From Streptomyces calvus (GTDB lineage Bacteria > Actinomycetota > Actinomycetes > Streptomycetales > Streptomycetaceae): a DNA stretch of 64,000 bases. The position numbers and the translations under genes are program-made. The notes beneath the pieces are model-generated. The model saw nothing but the letters and a program-made list of their open reading frames with translations, was not told the DNA's origin and searched no databases. Shown here piece by piece: positions 1-8,392 of the stretch; the first letter of the stretch is position 1, and each line of letters opens with the position of its first letter. The DNA lies in assembly GCF_006782915.1 (NCBI RefSeq), contig NZ_VCNP01000055.1, positions 62,001 to 126,000 of the forward strand, written 5' to 3'.

Positions 1-543
1 ACCGGCAACGGCGGGCGCTGCTCGCTCGGCTTCAACGTGACCAAGGGCGGCGAGCCGCACTTCCTCACCGCCGGGCACTGCACCGAGGGCATCACCACCT
101 GGTCCGACTCCTCGGGCAACGTGATCGGCGAGAACGCGGCGTCCAGCTTCCCGGGCGACGACTACGGCCTGGTGAAGTACACGGCCGAGGTGGACCACCC
201 GAGCGAGGTGAACCTCTACAACGGCTCCACGCAGGCGATCTCCGGCGCCGCCGAGGCCACCGTCGGCATGGAGGTCACCCGCAGCGGCTCCACCACCCAG
301 GTGCACTCCGGCACGGTCACCGGTCTGGACGCCACCGTGAACTACGGCAACGGCGACATCGTGAACGGTCTCATCCAGACCGACGTGTGCGCCGAGCCCG
401 GTGACAGCGGCGGCTCGCTCTTCTCGGGCGACCAGGCGGTCGGCCTCACCTCCGGCGGTAGCGGCGACTGCTCCTCGGGCGGCGAGACCTTCTTCCAGCC
501 GGTGACGGAGGCCCTCTCGGCGACCGGCACGCAGATCGGCTGA
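1..543 (+). CDS. Secreted serine protease, streptogrisin type (5' end missing)
   Basis: The window opens inside this gene, in frame from base 1. The visible 180 residues form the catalytic domain of a chymotrypsin-fold (S1) protease of the streptogrisin/alpha-lytic type. The triad is visible: His26 in LTAGHC, Asp54 in GDDYGLV and Ser136 in GDSGGS. Cysteine pairs at residues 7/27 and around 130/157 fit the conserved disulfides of the family. Streptogrisins are made as prepro-enzymes and secreted; the signal and pro regions would lie upstream of the window. No C-terminal binding domain is present. The exact specificity cannot be read from this fragment. Confidence 0.93.
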   Translation, partial: TGNGGRCSLGFNVTKGGEPHFLTAGHCTEGITTWSDSSGNVIGENAASSFPGDDYGLVKYTAEVDHPSEVNLYNGSTQAISGAAEATVGMEVTRSGSTTQVHSGTVTGLDATVNYGNGDIVNGLIQTDVCAEPGDSGGSLFSGDQAVGLTSGGSGDCSSGGETFFQPVTEALSATGTQIG

Positions 544-558
544 GCACAGCACGCCACG

Positions 559-593
559 ACGTCCCGTCCCTCCGTCCCGGAGGGGCGGGACGT
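559..593 (+). terminator. Rho-independent-like hairpin after the protease gene
   Basis: A 16-bp stem (ACGTCCCGTCCCTCCG against CGGAGGGGCGGGACGT, one G-T wobble) with a 3-nt loop begins 15 bp after the stop codon. There is no real U-tract, which is common in Streptomyces. It separates the protease from the dnaE2 promoter. Confidence 0.75.
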
Positions 594-697
594 TCGCGTG
601 TCCGCCCGGAGTCCGTGCGTGTTTGCGCAGGTGGGACGGGGTCGAGCGGATGTCGCACACGCATTCGAGAATTGGTCTATGGTGGGGGGTGAGCTGG

Positions 698-709
698 GAA
701 CAGATGTTC
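698..709 (+). promoter_or_regulatory. LexA (SOS) box upstream of dnaE2
   Basis: GAACAGATGTTC is a perfect GAAC-N4-GTTC inverted repeat, the Gram-positive LexA operator core. It lies 22 bp before the GTG start of dnaE2. In actinobacteria dnaE2 is a classic damage-induced gene, so LexA repression released by RecA is the likely control. It would also govern the coupled downstream gene. Confidence 0.8.
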
Positions 710-731
710 GAGAGTCGGTCGGGACTCACGA

Positions 732-3700
732 GTGCGGGAGGTGCGTGTGCCGGGTTTCACGCATCTGCACACCGTCTCCGGGTTCTCCCTGCGCTACGGC
801 GCCTCCCACCCGGAGCGGCTGGCCGAGCGCGCCGCCGAGCGGGGCATGGACGCCCTCGCCCTCACCGACCGGGACACGGTCGCGGGCTCGGTGCGGTTCG
901 CCAAGGCCTGCGCGAAGGCCGGGGTGCGTCCCCTCTTCGGGGCGGAGCTGGCGGTGGCGGCCCCGCCGACGGCTCCGGGCGCGCGCGGGGACGAGGCCGT
1001 ACGGCGTGACCGGCGCCGCACCCCGGTGCGCGGCGGCGCCTTCATCGACGAGTCGGCACCCCGTGCGACCTTCCTCGCCCGGGACGGCGCCCGCGGCTGG
1101 GCCGACCTGTGCCGGCTGATCTCCGCCGCCCACACCGCCGCCGGCCTCCCGCTGCTGACCTGGGACGAGAACCACGCCGGCGGCCTGACCGTGCTGCTCG
1201 GCCCCGATTCCGACGTCGGCCGCGCCCTCGCCGCGGGCCGCCCCGACCGCGCGGCCCGGCTGCTCGCTCCCTGGCGGGAGGTCTACGGGGACGCCCTGCG
1301 CCTGGAGACCGTCTGGCACGGACGCAAGGGCACGGGACCCGGCTCCCTGCGGCTGGCCGCCCGCACCCTCGGCTTCGCCGCCGAACAGCGGATCCGGCCC
1401 GTGCTGAGCAACGCCGTCCGCTACGCCGACCCGGGGCTCGGCCCGGTCGCCGACGTCCTGGACGCCGCCCGCCGCCTGGTCCCCGTCGACCCGGCCAAAG
1501 GCCTTGACTCCGGTGAGGCCTGGCTCAAGGACGCGGGCGCCATGCTGGGAGCGGCCGAGCGGATCGTGGAGGCCGCGGGCTTCCGGCGCGAGGCGGCCCT
1601 GCGGCTGCTGGAGCAGACGCAGGCCACGGCCGCCGAGTGCCTGGTCGACCCCGAGGACGACCTCGGCATGGGCAGCGTCCACTTCCCCGAGCCGCACCTC
1701 GTCGGCGCCGGCCGCCGCACCGCCCAGCGGGCGCTGGCCTCCCGGGCCGCGGCGGGCATGGTGCTGCGCGGCTACGCCGGCCGCCGGGAGTACTGGGAGC
1801 GGATGCACCACGAGCTGGACATCATCGCCCACCACGGCTTCGCCTCCTACTTCCTGACCGTCTCCCAGGTCGTCGACGACGTACGGGAGATGGGCATCCG
1901 GGTGGCCGCGCGCGGCTCCGGCGCCGGCAGTCTGGTCAACCACCTCCTCGGCATCGCGCACGCCGACCCGGTCGAGCACGGGCTGCTGATGGAGCGCTTC
2001 CTGTCCAAGGAGCGGGTCGTGCTGCCCGACATCGACATCGACGTGGAGTCCGCGCGCCGGCTGGAGGTCTACCGCGCGATCATCGGCCGGTTCGGCACCG
2101 AGCGGGTCGCCACGGTCGCCATGCCGGAGACCTACCGGGTGCGCCACGCCATCCGCGACGTCGGCGCGGCGCTGTCCATGGACCCGGCCGAGATCGACCG
2201 CGTCGCCAAGTCCTTCCCGCACATCCGCGCCCGCGACGCCCGCGCGGCCCTCGACGAACTGCCCGAACTGCGGGAACTGGCGGGGGAGAAGGAGAAGTAC
2301 GGGAGGCTGTGGGAGCTGGTCGAGGCGCTCGACGCGCTCCCGCGCGGTGTCGCCATGCACCCCTGCGGCGTGCTGCTGTCCGACGCCTCCCTGCTGACCC
2401 GTACGCCTGTCGTGCCGACCAGCGGCGAGGGCCTGCCGATGGCGCAGTTCGACAAGGACGACGTCGAGGACCTCGGGCTGCTCAAGCTGGACGTGCTGGG
2501 CGTGCGGATGCAGTCGGCGATGGCGCACGCGGTCGCGGAGGTGGAGCGGGCGTCGGGGGAGCGGATCGACCTGGACGCGGTGCCGGAGGGCGACCCGGCG
2601 ACGTACGGGCTCATCCGGTCCACCGAGACGCTCGGCTGCTTCCAGATCGAGTCCCCGGGCCAGCGGGACCTGGTCGGGCGGCTCCAGCCGTCCACCTTCC
2701 ACGACCTGGTCGTCGACATCTCCCTCTTCCGGCCCGGGCCGGTCGCCGCCGACATGGTGCGGCCGTTCATCGAGGCGCGGCACGGACGGGCGCCGGTGCG
2801 GTACCCGCACCCGGACCTCCAGGAGTCGCTGGAGGGGACGTACGGGGTCGTGGTCTTCCACGAGCAGGTCATCGACATCGTCGCCACCCTGACCGGCTGC
2901 GGGCGCGGCGAGGCGGACCGGGTGCGGCGCGGGCTGTCCGACCCGGAGTCGCAGGGGCGGATCAAGGTCTGGTTCGCGCAGCGCGCGGAGGCGAACGGAT
3001 ACGACGCGGAAACGATTCAGCGGACCTGGGAGATCGTGGCGGCCTTCGGCTCGTACGGCTTCTGCAAGGCGCACGCGGTCGCCTTCGCCGTACCGACGTA
3101 CCAGTCGGCGTGGCTGAAGGCGCACCATCCGGCCGCCTTCTACGCGGGGCTGCTCACCCATGACCCCGGGATGTACCCGAAGCGGCTGCTGCTGGCGGAC
3201 GCGCGGCGGCGCGGGGTGCCGATCCTGCCGCTGGACGTGAACAAGTCCGGGGTCGCACACAGGATCGAACTGGTGTCTGAATCAAAGGGTTCGGCGGTGT
3301 GGGGGCTGCGGCTGGCGCTCTCCGACGTGCACAACATCAGCGAGGCCGAGGCCGCGCGGATCGCCGAGGGACAGCCGTACGCCTCGCTGCTCGACTTCTG
3401 GGAACGGGCCCGCCCCAGCCGTCCGCTCGCCGGACGCCTCGCCCAGGTCGGCGCGCTGGACGCGTTCGGCGCCAACCGCCGTGACCTGCAACTGCATCTG
3501 ACCGAACTGCACCGGGGCGCCCGCGGCGGGCGCGGCGACCAGCTCCCGCTGTCCGGCGGCCGCAGGACCGCCCCGGCCGGGCTGCCCGACCTCACCCCGG
3601 AGGAGCGGCTCAGCGCCGAACTGGGCGTGCTGTCCATGGACGCCTCGCGCCACCTGATGGACGACCACGGCACCTTCCTCGCCGAGTTGGGCGTGGTCTC

Positions 3701-4277
3701 CGCGCGGCGGCTGCGCGAGGCCCGGCACGGCGACACGGTGCTGGTCGCGGGCGCCAAGGCGGCCACCCAGACCCCGCCCGTCCGCTCCGGCAAACGCGTC
3801 ATCTTCTCCACCCTGGACGACGGCACCGGCCTGGTCGACCTCGCCTTCTTCGACGACTCCCACGACGCCTGCGCCCACACCGTCTTCCACTCCTGGCTGC
3901 TGCTGGTGCGCGGAGTGGTGCAGCGCCGCGGCCCGCGCAGCCTCAGCGTGGTCGGCTCCGCCGCCTGGAACCTCGCCGACCTGCTCCGGGTGCGCCAGGA
4001 GGAGGGGCTGGAGGGAGTGGCGGCGCGGCTGGCCGAACCGGGCGGCGCCGGCGCCGAGTCCGCGGGCGACGGTGACGGGCCGGCCCGCAGGCGGCTCGCC
4101 GGGTCGGACGGACGGCCCGCACCGGCCGGTTCCGCGGCCCGGGACCCGATGGAGGACCGGACGATCCGCATGCCCACGGGGTACGAGATGCACCCCTGGG
4201 CCGATCTGCGCCCCGCGGGCGACGGGCCCGCGGTGGGAAGGAAGTTGTGGCACCGCAGTCCGGGGAGCGCGGGATGA
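732..4277 (+). CDS. dnaE2: Error-prone DNA polymerase III alpha subunit DnaE2
   Basis: This is a C-family DNA polymerase of 1181 residues, the replicase paralogue used for damage-tolerant, mutagenic synthesis. A PHP domain opens the protein (THLHT near residue 10). The polymerase core carries PDIDIDVES near residue 433, holding catalytic aspartates, and an OB-fold region lies around residues 930-1030. The length matches DnaE2 rather than the longer DnaE1. A GTG at 732 gives the longest form; a GTG at 741 is an alternative start. A LexA box lies just upstream. The stop codon overlaps the next gene as ATGA, so the two are translationally coupled. No imuA'-like recA paralogue is adjacent. Confidence 0.93.
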   Translation: MREVRVPGFTHLHTVSGFSLRYGASHPERLAERAAERGMDALALTDRDTVAGSVRFAKACAKAGVRPLFGAELAVAAPPTAPGARGDEAVRRDRRRTPVRGGAFIDESAPRATFLARDGARGWADLCRLISAAHTAAGLPLLTWDENHAGGLTVLLGPDSDVGRALAAGRPDRAARLLAPWREVYGDALRLETVWHGRKGTGPGSLRLAARTLGFAAEQRIRPVLSNAVRYADPGLGPVADVLDAARRLVPVDPAKGLDSGEAWLKDAGAMLGAAERIVEAAGFRREAALRLLEQTQATAAECLVDPEDDLGMGSVHFPEPHLVGAGRRTAQRALASRAAAGMVLRGYAGRREYWERMHHELDIIAHHGFASYFLTVSQVVDDVREMGIRVAARGSGAGSLVNHLLGIAHADPVEHGLLMERFLSKERVVLPDIDIDVESARRLEVYRAIIGRFGTERVATVAMPETYRVRHAIRDVGAALSMDPAEIDRVAKSFPHIRARDARAALDELPELRELAGEKEKYGRLWELVEALDALPRGVAMHPCGVLLSDASLLTRTPVVPTSGEGLPMAQFDKDDVEDLGLLKLDVLGVRMQSAMAHAVAEVERASGERIDLDAVPEGDPATYGLIRSTETLGCFQIESPGQRDLVGRLQPSTFHDLVVDISLFRPGPVAADMVRPFIEARHGRAPVRYPHPDLQESLEGTYGVVVFHEQVIDIVATLTGCGRGEADRVRRGLSDPESQGRIKVWFAQRAEANGYDAETIQRTWEIVAAFGSYGFCKAHAVAFAVPTYQSAWLKAHHPAAFYAGLLTHDPGMYPKRLLLADARRRGVPILPLDVNKSGVAHRIELVSESKGSAVWGLRLALSDVHNISEAEAARIAEGQPYASLLDFWERARPSRPLAGRLAQVGALDAFGANRRDLQLHLTELHRGARGGRGDQLPLSGGRRTAPAGLPDLTPEERLSAELGVLSMDASRHLMDDHGTFLAELGVVSARRLREARHGDTVLVAGAKAATQTPPVRSGKRVIFSTLDDGTGLVDLAFFDDSHDACAHTVFHSWLLLVRGVVQRRGPRSLSVVGSAAWNLADLLRVRQEEGLEGVAARLAEPGGAGAESAGDGDGPARRRLAGSDGRPAPAGSAARDPMEDRTIRMPTGYEMHPWADLRPAGDGPAVGRKLWHRSPGSAG

Positions 4278-5242
4278 CCGTCCTCTGCGTACGTTTCGAG
4301 CTGCCTCCGCCGTACGAGGCCGCCCTGCCCCGGCTGATCGGTCTGCTCGAGGAGTTCACACCCGTCGTGCAGGCCCTGCCGCCGGACGGGGCGCTGGCCG
4401 ATCTGCGCGGCGCCGAACGGTACTTCGGGCGCACCGCCGTCGAACTGGCCTCGGTGATCCGCGTCCGTGCCCTCGCCCTGCACGGCGTCGACTGCGTGAT
4501 CGGCGCCGGACCGGGACCGATGACCGCCCGCATGGCGCTGCGGGACGCCCGGCCGGGACCGGCCCGCGCGGTGCCCGAGGACGGGGTGCGCAACTTCCTC
4601 GCCGACCGGCCCGTGGCCGCGCTGCCCGGCGTCGGCACCGCGACCGCCCGCACCCTGTGCGCGTACGGCCTCGACACCCTCGGCCGGGTCGCGGCCGCAC
4701 CGCTGTCCACGCTCCAGCGGCTGGTGGGCGCCAGGGCCGGGCGCGAACTGCACGAGAAGGCGAACGGCGTCGACCGCGGCCGGGTCGTCCCCGACGCGGT
4801 CTCCCGCTCCCTGGCCACCGAACGCCCCTTCACCCGCGACGAGCTGGACCCCGGCCGGCACCGCCGCGCCCTGCTCTCGGCCGCCGAGGAACTGGGCTCC
4901 CGGATGCGCGCCGCCGGCAAGGTCTGCCGGAGCCTCACCCTCACCGTCCGCTACGCCGATCGCACGGCGACCACCCGCACCCGCACCCTCCCGGAGCCGA
5001 CCGCGCACTCGGCGGCGCTCACCGAAGCGGCGTACGGCCTGTACGAGGCGCTCGGTCTGCAGCGCGCCCGGGTGCGCGCGATCGCGCTGCGCGCGGAAGG
5101 GCTCGACCCGGCCGAACGCGCCTCCCACCAGCTCACCTTCGACCCGGTGGACGAGAAGGTGCGCAGGATCGAGGAGGTCGCGGACCGGGCGCGGGCGAAG
5201 TTCGGCCCCCGCGCGGTGATGCCGGGCTCGCTGGCCGCGTAG
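4274..5242 (+). CDS. Y-family polymerase-like protein (ImuB-like, catalytically degenerate)
   Basis: This 322-residue protein resembles DinB/ImuB over its thumb and little-finger parts. A helix-hairpin-helix LPGVGTATA lies near residue 118, and a beta-clamp-binding motif HQLTFD lies near residue 285, followed by a typical DinB tail. The N-terminus is abnormal. Where Y-family polymerases carry a DxDxFFAxVE motif, this has VRFELPPPYE, and the sequence jumps almost directly to the region of the second motif. There SxDE reads PPDG, with no catalytic Glu. The fingers region appears to be missing. The ATG at 4274 overlaps the dnaE2 stop and has GGGGAG upstream; a GTG at 4247 would add nine residues. 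It is probably a non-catalytic clamp adaptor for DnaE2, by analogy with mycobacterial ImuB. Confidence 0.8.
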   Translation: MTVLCVRFELPPPYEAALPRLIGLLEEFTPVVQALPPDGALADLRGAERYFGRTAVELASVIRVRALALHGVDCVIGAGPGPMTARMALRDARPGPARAVPEDGVRNFLADRPVAALPGVGTATARTLCAYGLDTLGRVAAAPLSTLQRLVGARAGRELHEKANGVDRGRVVPDAVSRSLATERPFTRDELDPGRHRRALLSAAEELGSRMRAAGKVCRSLTLTVRYADRTATTRTRTLPEPTAHSAALTEAAYGLYEALGLQRARVRAIALRAEGLDPAERASHQLTFDPVDEKVRRIEEVADRARAKFGPRAVMPGSLAA

Positions 5243-5276
5243 GGCCTCGGGCCCCTCACGCTGCTTCCGCGCGGCC

Positions 5277-5516
5277 TCAGTCGGCCCACGGCGGCACGAT
5301 GTCCGTGCCGTCGCCCGGCGTCGCCCGGAGGCCGTGGGAGGTGGTGAGCCAGGAGACCGCGGCTGCGGCGGTCGGGTTCTCCACGGCGAGGGTGGCGCCG
5401 GGACGGACGGACCGCACGCGGGCGGCCGGGGATGCGGCGGCGGAGGCCGTGCGGGCCTGGAGCGAGGTGCCGGGGGAGGCGGAGGTGGGCGCGCCGCGGG
5501 AGGTGCTGCTGCGCAT
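5277..5516 (-). CDS. Short protein of unknown function (79 aa)
   Basis: I do not recognise this protein. The reading frame from ATG at 5516 to the stop at 5277 has nearly all G or C at third codon positions, better than the surrounding spacer, which argues that it is or recently was coding. The N-terminal half is Ser/Ala/Thr/Arg-rich. The C-terminal half is more ordered, with VRPGATLAVENP and the ending DGTDIVPPWAD. It converges on the Y-family-like gene, with a 34-bp gap. The frame stays open upstream of 5516, but codon bias drops there. It could be a remnant of a longer gene. Confidence 0.45.
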   Translation of the reverse strand: MRSSTSRGAPTSASPGTSLQARTASAAASPAARVRSVRPGATLAVENPTAAAAVSWLTTSHGLRATPGDGTDIVPPWAD

Positions 5517-5599
5517 CGCACCCCGTGGTCCGGTTCGTCCGGATCGGTGAGCTGCTGTCAACTGCCGTCCGACGACTGTCGGTCGACGCCGCGAGTTTT

Positions 5600-5642
5600 T
5601 ACTGACCCGTAACTTCCGGGATTTACTACTCGCCCGTAACTT
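5600..5642 (+). promoter_or_regulatory. Paired operator-like direct repeats upstream of the lipase
   Basis: TACTGACCCGTAACTT (5600-5615) and TACTCGCCCGTAACTT (5627-5642) are 16-bp direct repeats with two mismatches, 27 bp apart start to start. Each contains a TTAC/GTAA-type inverted element. They lie 78-120 bp before the lipase start, a usual place for an activator or repressor pair. The binding protein is unknown. Confidence 0.5.
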
Positions 5643-5719
5643 GATGGATGAACAGCATCCCGTGATCCGGATCACAGGCGCAAGGTCCCCACCCTTCCTC
5701 CCCGCAAGGAGATCACACG

Positions 5720-6592
5720 ATGCTGCCCTGGAAGCGAGTGATCAGACCGCTGACCGCGTTCCTGCTGGCCGCCGCGGCCGTCACCGTCCCCACCGCGGCC
5801 GGCGCCCACGCCGCCGATGCCGCCGACGCGCCGAGCTCGGGCTGGAACGACTACACCTGCAAGCCCTCCGCCGCCCACCCCCGTCCCGTCGTCCTGGTCC
5901 ACGGCACCTTCGGCAACTCCGTCGACAACTGGCTGGGCCTCGCGCCCTATCTGAAGCACCGCGGCTACTGCGTCTTCTCCCTCGACTACGGCCGGCTCGA
6001 CGGCGTCCCCTTCTTCCACGGCCTCGGCCCCGTCGAGAAGTCCGCCGAAGAACTCGACGCCTTCGTCGACAAGGTGCTCGCGGCGACCGGCGCCGCCGAG
6101 ACCGACATCGTCGGCCACTCGCAGGGCGGCATGATGCCGCGTCACTACCTCAAGTTCCTCGGCGGGGCCGACGAGGTGAACGCCCTCGTCGGCATCGCGC
6201 CCAGCAACCACGGCACCACCCTCAACGGCCTCACCGCGCTCCTGCCGTTCTTCCCCGGCGCCGAGGACCTGCTGAACGACAACACCCCCGCCCTCGCCGA
6301 CCAGATCGCCGGCTCCGACTTCCTCACCAGGCTCAACGCGGGCGGCGACACCGTGCCCGGCGTCCGCTACACCGTCATCGCCACCCGGTACGACGAGGTC
6401 GTCACGCCCTACGACAGCCAGTTCCTGACCGGTCCCGGCGTGCGCAACGTCCTGCTCCAGGACCTGTGCCCGGTCGACCTGTCCGAGCACATGGCGATCG
6501 GGCTGTTCGACCGGATCGCCTTCCACGAGGTGGCCAACGCCCTCGACCCGGCCCACGCCGCACCCACCACCTGCGCCTCGGCGTTCAGCTGA
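5720..6592 (+). CDS. Secreted alpha/beta-hydrolase lipase/esterase
   Basis: This 290-residue protein hydrolyses acyl esters outside the cell. A Sec signal peptide with a hydrophobic core at residues 10-30 ends near AHAADA. The mature enzyme shows the oxyanion-side VLVHGTFGN (about residue 60) and the nucleophile elbow GHSQGG (about 133). An IAPSNHGTT stretch and a late His in DLSEHMA are typical of class 2 bacterial triacylglycerol lipases such as EstA. Start ATG 5720 is preceded by AAGGAG at good spacing. The preceding direct repeats may regulate it, and a strong hairpin follows. Substrate chain length is not predictable. Confidence 0.88.
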   Translation: MLPWKRVIRPLTAFLLAAAAVTVPTAAGAHAADAADAPSSGWNDYTCKPSAAHPRPVVLVHGTFGNSVDNWLGLAPYLKHRGYCVFSLDYGRLDGVPFFHGLGPVEKSAEELDAFVDKVLAATGAAETDIVGHSQGGMMPRHYLKFLGGADEVNALVGIAPSNHGTTLNGLTALLPFFPGAEDLLNDNTPALADQIAGSDFLTRLNAGGDTVPGVRYTVIATRYDEVVTPYDSQFLTGPGVRNVLLQDLCPVDLSEHMAIGLFDRIAFHEVANALDPAHAAPTTCASAFS

Positions 6593-6619
6593 CACGTGCG
6601 GACAAGGGCCGGAACACGT

Positions 6620-6658
6620 CGGGGCCCTGTCCGGCCCGAGCCGCCGGACAGGGCCCCG
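6620..6658. terminator. Bidirectional terminator between lipase and LPMO
   Basis: GGGGCCCTGTCCGG (6621-6634) pairs perfectly with 6644-6657 across a 9-nt loop, and the outermost C-G pair extends the stem. It lies between two convergent genes and probably serves both. Confidence 0.85.
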
Positions 6659-6665
6659 AGCCGGT

Positions 6666-7694
6666 TCAGCGGCCGTGCCGCCCGCTCGCCGTGCGCCGCC
6701 GGGCGGAGGCGAACAGCGCCGCCGAACCCAGCGCCAGGGCCGCGGCGCCGCCGATCATCAGGTACGGGGTGTTGCCGTCGCCGCCGGTCTCCGCGAGGTT
6801 CCGCGCGGCGCCGGCCGCCTCGGGCCGGTTGGCGGTGCCGGAGGCGTCCGGGGCGGTGCCGTCCGCCGCCGCGTGCGGTGCCGCCGAGGTGCTGGGGTCG
6901 TCGTCGCCGTGCCCGTGGTTCTCCACGGTCGACTTGTCGGCACCGTCCTCGATCTGCCCCTGCGACGGCGCGGACGCGACCGGCGCCGGGGCGGCCGCCT
7001 CCGCGGGCTCGGCACCGCCGCCGGTCCCGGTGCCGCCGTCCGTTCCGGTGCCGGTCCCGGTGCCGCCGAAGGCGACGTCCGAGCAGGAGTAGAACGCCTC
7101 CGGGCTGTCCGACCGCTGCCACACCGCGTACAGCAACTGCTTGCCGGTGCGCTCCGGGAGGGTGCCGGTGAAGGTGTAGAAACCGCCCGTGGCGGCCGGG
7201 TCGGTGGACGTCGCCACCGGGTTCGCCAGATCCAGGTCGTCCCAGGCCAGCGGCTGCGACGGGTCGTAGCCGGGCTTGGTGATGTACACCGTGAACGTCC
7301 CCTTGTGCGGGGCCGTCACACGGTACTTGAAGGTGTACTCGCCGCTGCTCACACGCGTCGCCGGCCAGTCGTCGCGGGCCAGGTCCAGGCCCTTGAACGC
7401 CTCGCTGTCGGCGCTGCACAGCTTGCCGTCGGGGATGAGTTCCTGATGGCGGCTGGCCGCGTCGCCGATGCGGATGCCGTTCCAGTCGTAGAGCGCCTGG
7501 GTGCCGCCGGCCGCGACCGCGGCCTTGCACGCCTCGGACTTCGGGCTCTCCGGGCCCTCGGCGAAGCACTGGGAGACCCGGCTGACCGGGTCGCCCATCG
7601 AGCCGTGCGCGGCCGCCGGTGCGGCGGACAGCCCGGTGAGGGCGAGCGGGACGAGACCGGCAGTGGCGACAGCGGCCTTGCGGCGTGCGGACAT
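6666..7694 (-). CDS. Wall-anchored lytic polysaccharide monooxygenase (AA10)
   Basis: This is a copper monooxygenase that oxidatively cuts chitin or cellulose. After a 29-residue signal peptide the mature protein starts with His30 (HGSMGDP), the first ligand of the copper histidine brace; the second is probably the His of APHKGTF. Paired Cys residues and the KPGYDPSQPLAW segment fit AA10. The catalytic domain ends near residue 205. An Ala/Gly/Thr/Pro-rich linker follows, then LAETG near residue 300, a hydrophobic segment and an Arg-rich tail. This is a sortase signal of the LAxTG type used by streptomycete class E sortases. There is no separate carbohydrate-binding module. GAGGAG precedes the start. 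Confidence 0.88.
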   Translation of the reverse strand: MSARRKAAVATAGLVPLALTGLSAAPAAAHGSMGDPVSRVSQCFAEGPESPKSEACKAAVAAGGTQALYDWNGIRIGDAASRHQELIPDGKLCSADSEAFKGLDLARDDWPATRVSSGEYTFKYRVTAPHKGTFTVYITKPGYDPSQPLAWDDLDLANPVATSTDPAATGGFYTFTGTLPERTGKQLLYAVWQRSDSPEAFYSCSDVAFGGTGTGTGTDGGTGTGGGAEPAEAAAPAPVASAPSQGQIEDGADKSTVENHGHGDDDPSTSAAPHAAADGTAPDASGTANRPEAAGAARNLAETGGDGNTPYLMIGGAAALALGSAALFASARRRTASGRHGR

Positions 7695-7889
7695 GGGGCA
7701 GCAACTCCTCGACGGCGATCGGTGGATCGGGTGCGGGAATCCCGTGGTGGGGGGTGGATCCCGTGGGGGGTGGCTCAGAAACTAGCCGCCCGACCACGTG
7801 GAATCGCCCGTCCGAAGGCCCCGGGAGGGATCCTTATGGCCGCGTTAAGGGAGTGCTCAGGCTGGGATCAGGTGGGTACCGTGCGCGGC

Positions 7890-8369
7890 ATGGCAGACGA
7901 CCGCATCCGCCCCGCCGCCACCGACGACGTCCCGACGGTGAAGGCGGTGATCGACGCCGCCTTCCGGCCCTACGTCGCGCGCATCGGCGTGGTGCCGGTG
8001 CCCATGGAGGCCGACCACGCGGCGAACGTGGCCGCGGGCAGGGTGTTCGTGCTGGAGGCGCCGGGCCGCGGGCATGCCGCCGGTGCGGGGCCGGTGATCG
8101 GCCTCGTCGTGGTCGAGGCCCGCGCGGACCACCTGTACCTCGACGTCGTCGCCGTCCACCCCGACGCGCACGGCACCGGTGCGGGACGGCGGCTGCTGGA
8201 GTTCGTGGACGCGCACGCGCGTGCGCTCGGCCTGCCCGAGATCAGGCTCTACACGAACGCCATGATGTGGGAGAACCAGAAGATCTACCCGAAGTTCGGC
8301 TACGAGGTCGTCGAGCGAAGGGTCACCGGCCCGTACGACCGCATCCACTACCGCAAGCGGCTGCGCTGA
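7890..8369 (+). CDS. GNAT-family N-acetyltransferase
   Basis: This 159-residue protein has a single GNAT fold. The acetyl-CoA-binding segment HPDAHGTGAGRRLLEF lies near residues 90-105, and the late-strand motif YTNAMMWENQKIYPKFGYE fits the fourth motif of the family. The start ATG 7890 is chosen because the protein begins there with a typical IRPAATDD opening. No strong ribosome site is visible. The frame remains open far upstream but without coding character. The acyl acceptor is unknown. Confidence 0.85.
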   Translation: MADDRIRPAATDDVPTVKAVIDAAFRPYVARIGVVPVPMEADHAANVAAGRVFVLEAPGRGHAAGAGPVIGLVVVEARADHLYLDVVAVHPDAHGTGAGRRLLEFVDAHARALGLPEIRLYTNAMMWENQKIYPKFGYEVVERRVTGPYDRIHYRKRLR

Positions 8370-8373
8370 GCCG

Positions 8374-8389
8374 CTCCGGCCGGCCGGAG
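8374..8389. terminator. Short palindrome between convergent genes
   Basis: CTCCGGCCGGCCGGAG is a perfect 16-bp palindrome in the 23-bp gap between the GNAT stop and the end of the small minus-strand gene. It may act as a minimal terminator, although it leaves almost no loop. Confidence 0.3.
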
Positions 8390-8392
8390 GCG

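Noticed and set aside
726..3260. Very long open frame antisense to dnaE2 (about 840 codons)
   Set aside because: It mirrors the G+C codon bias of dnaE2, gives Arg/Gly/Val/Asp-rich low-quality protein and has no ribosome site; a shadow of the real gene.
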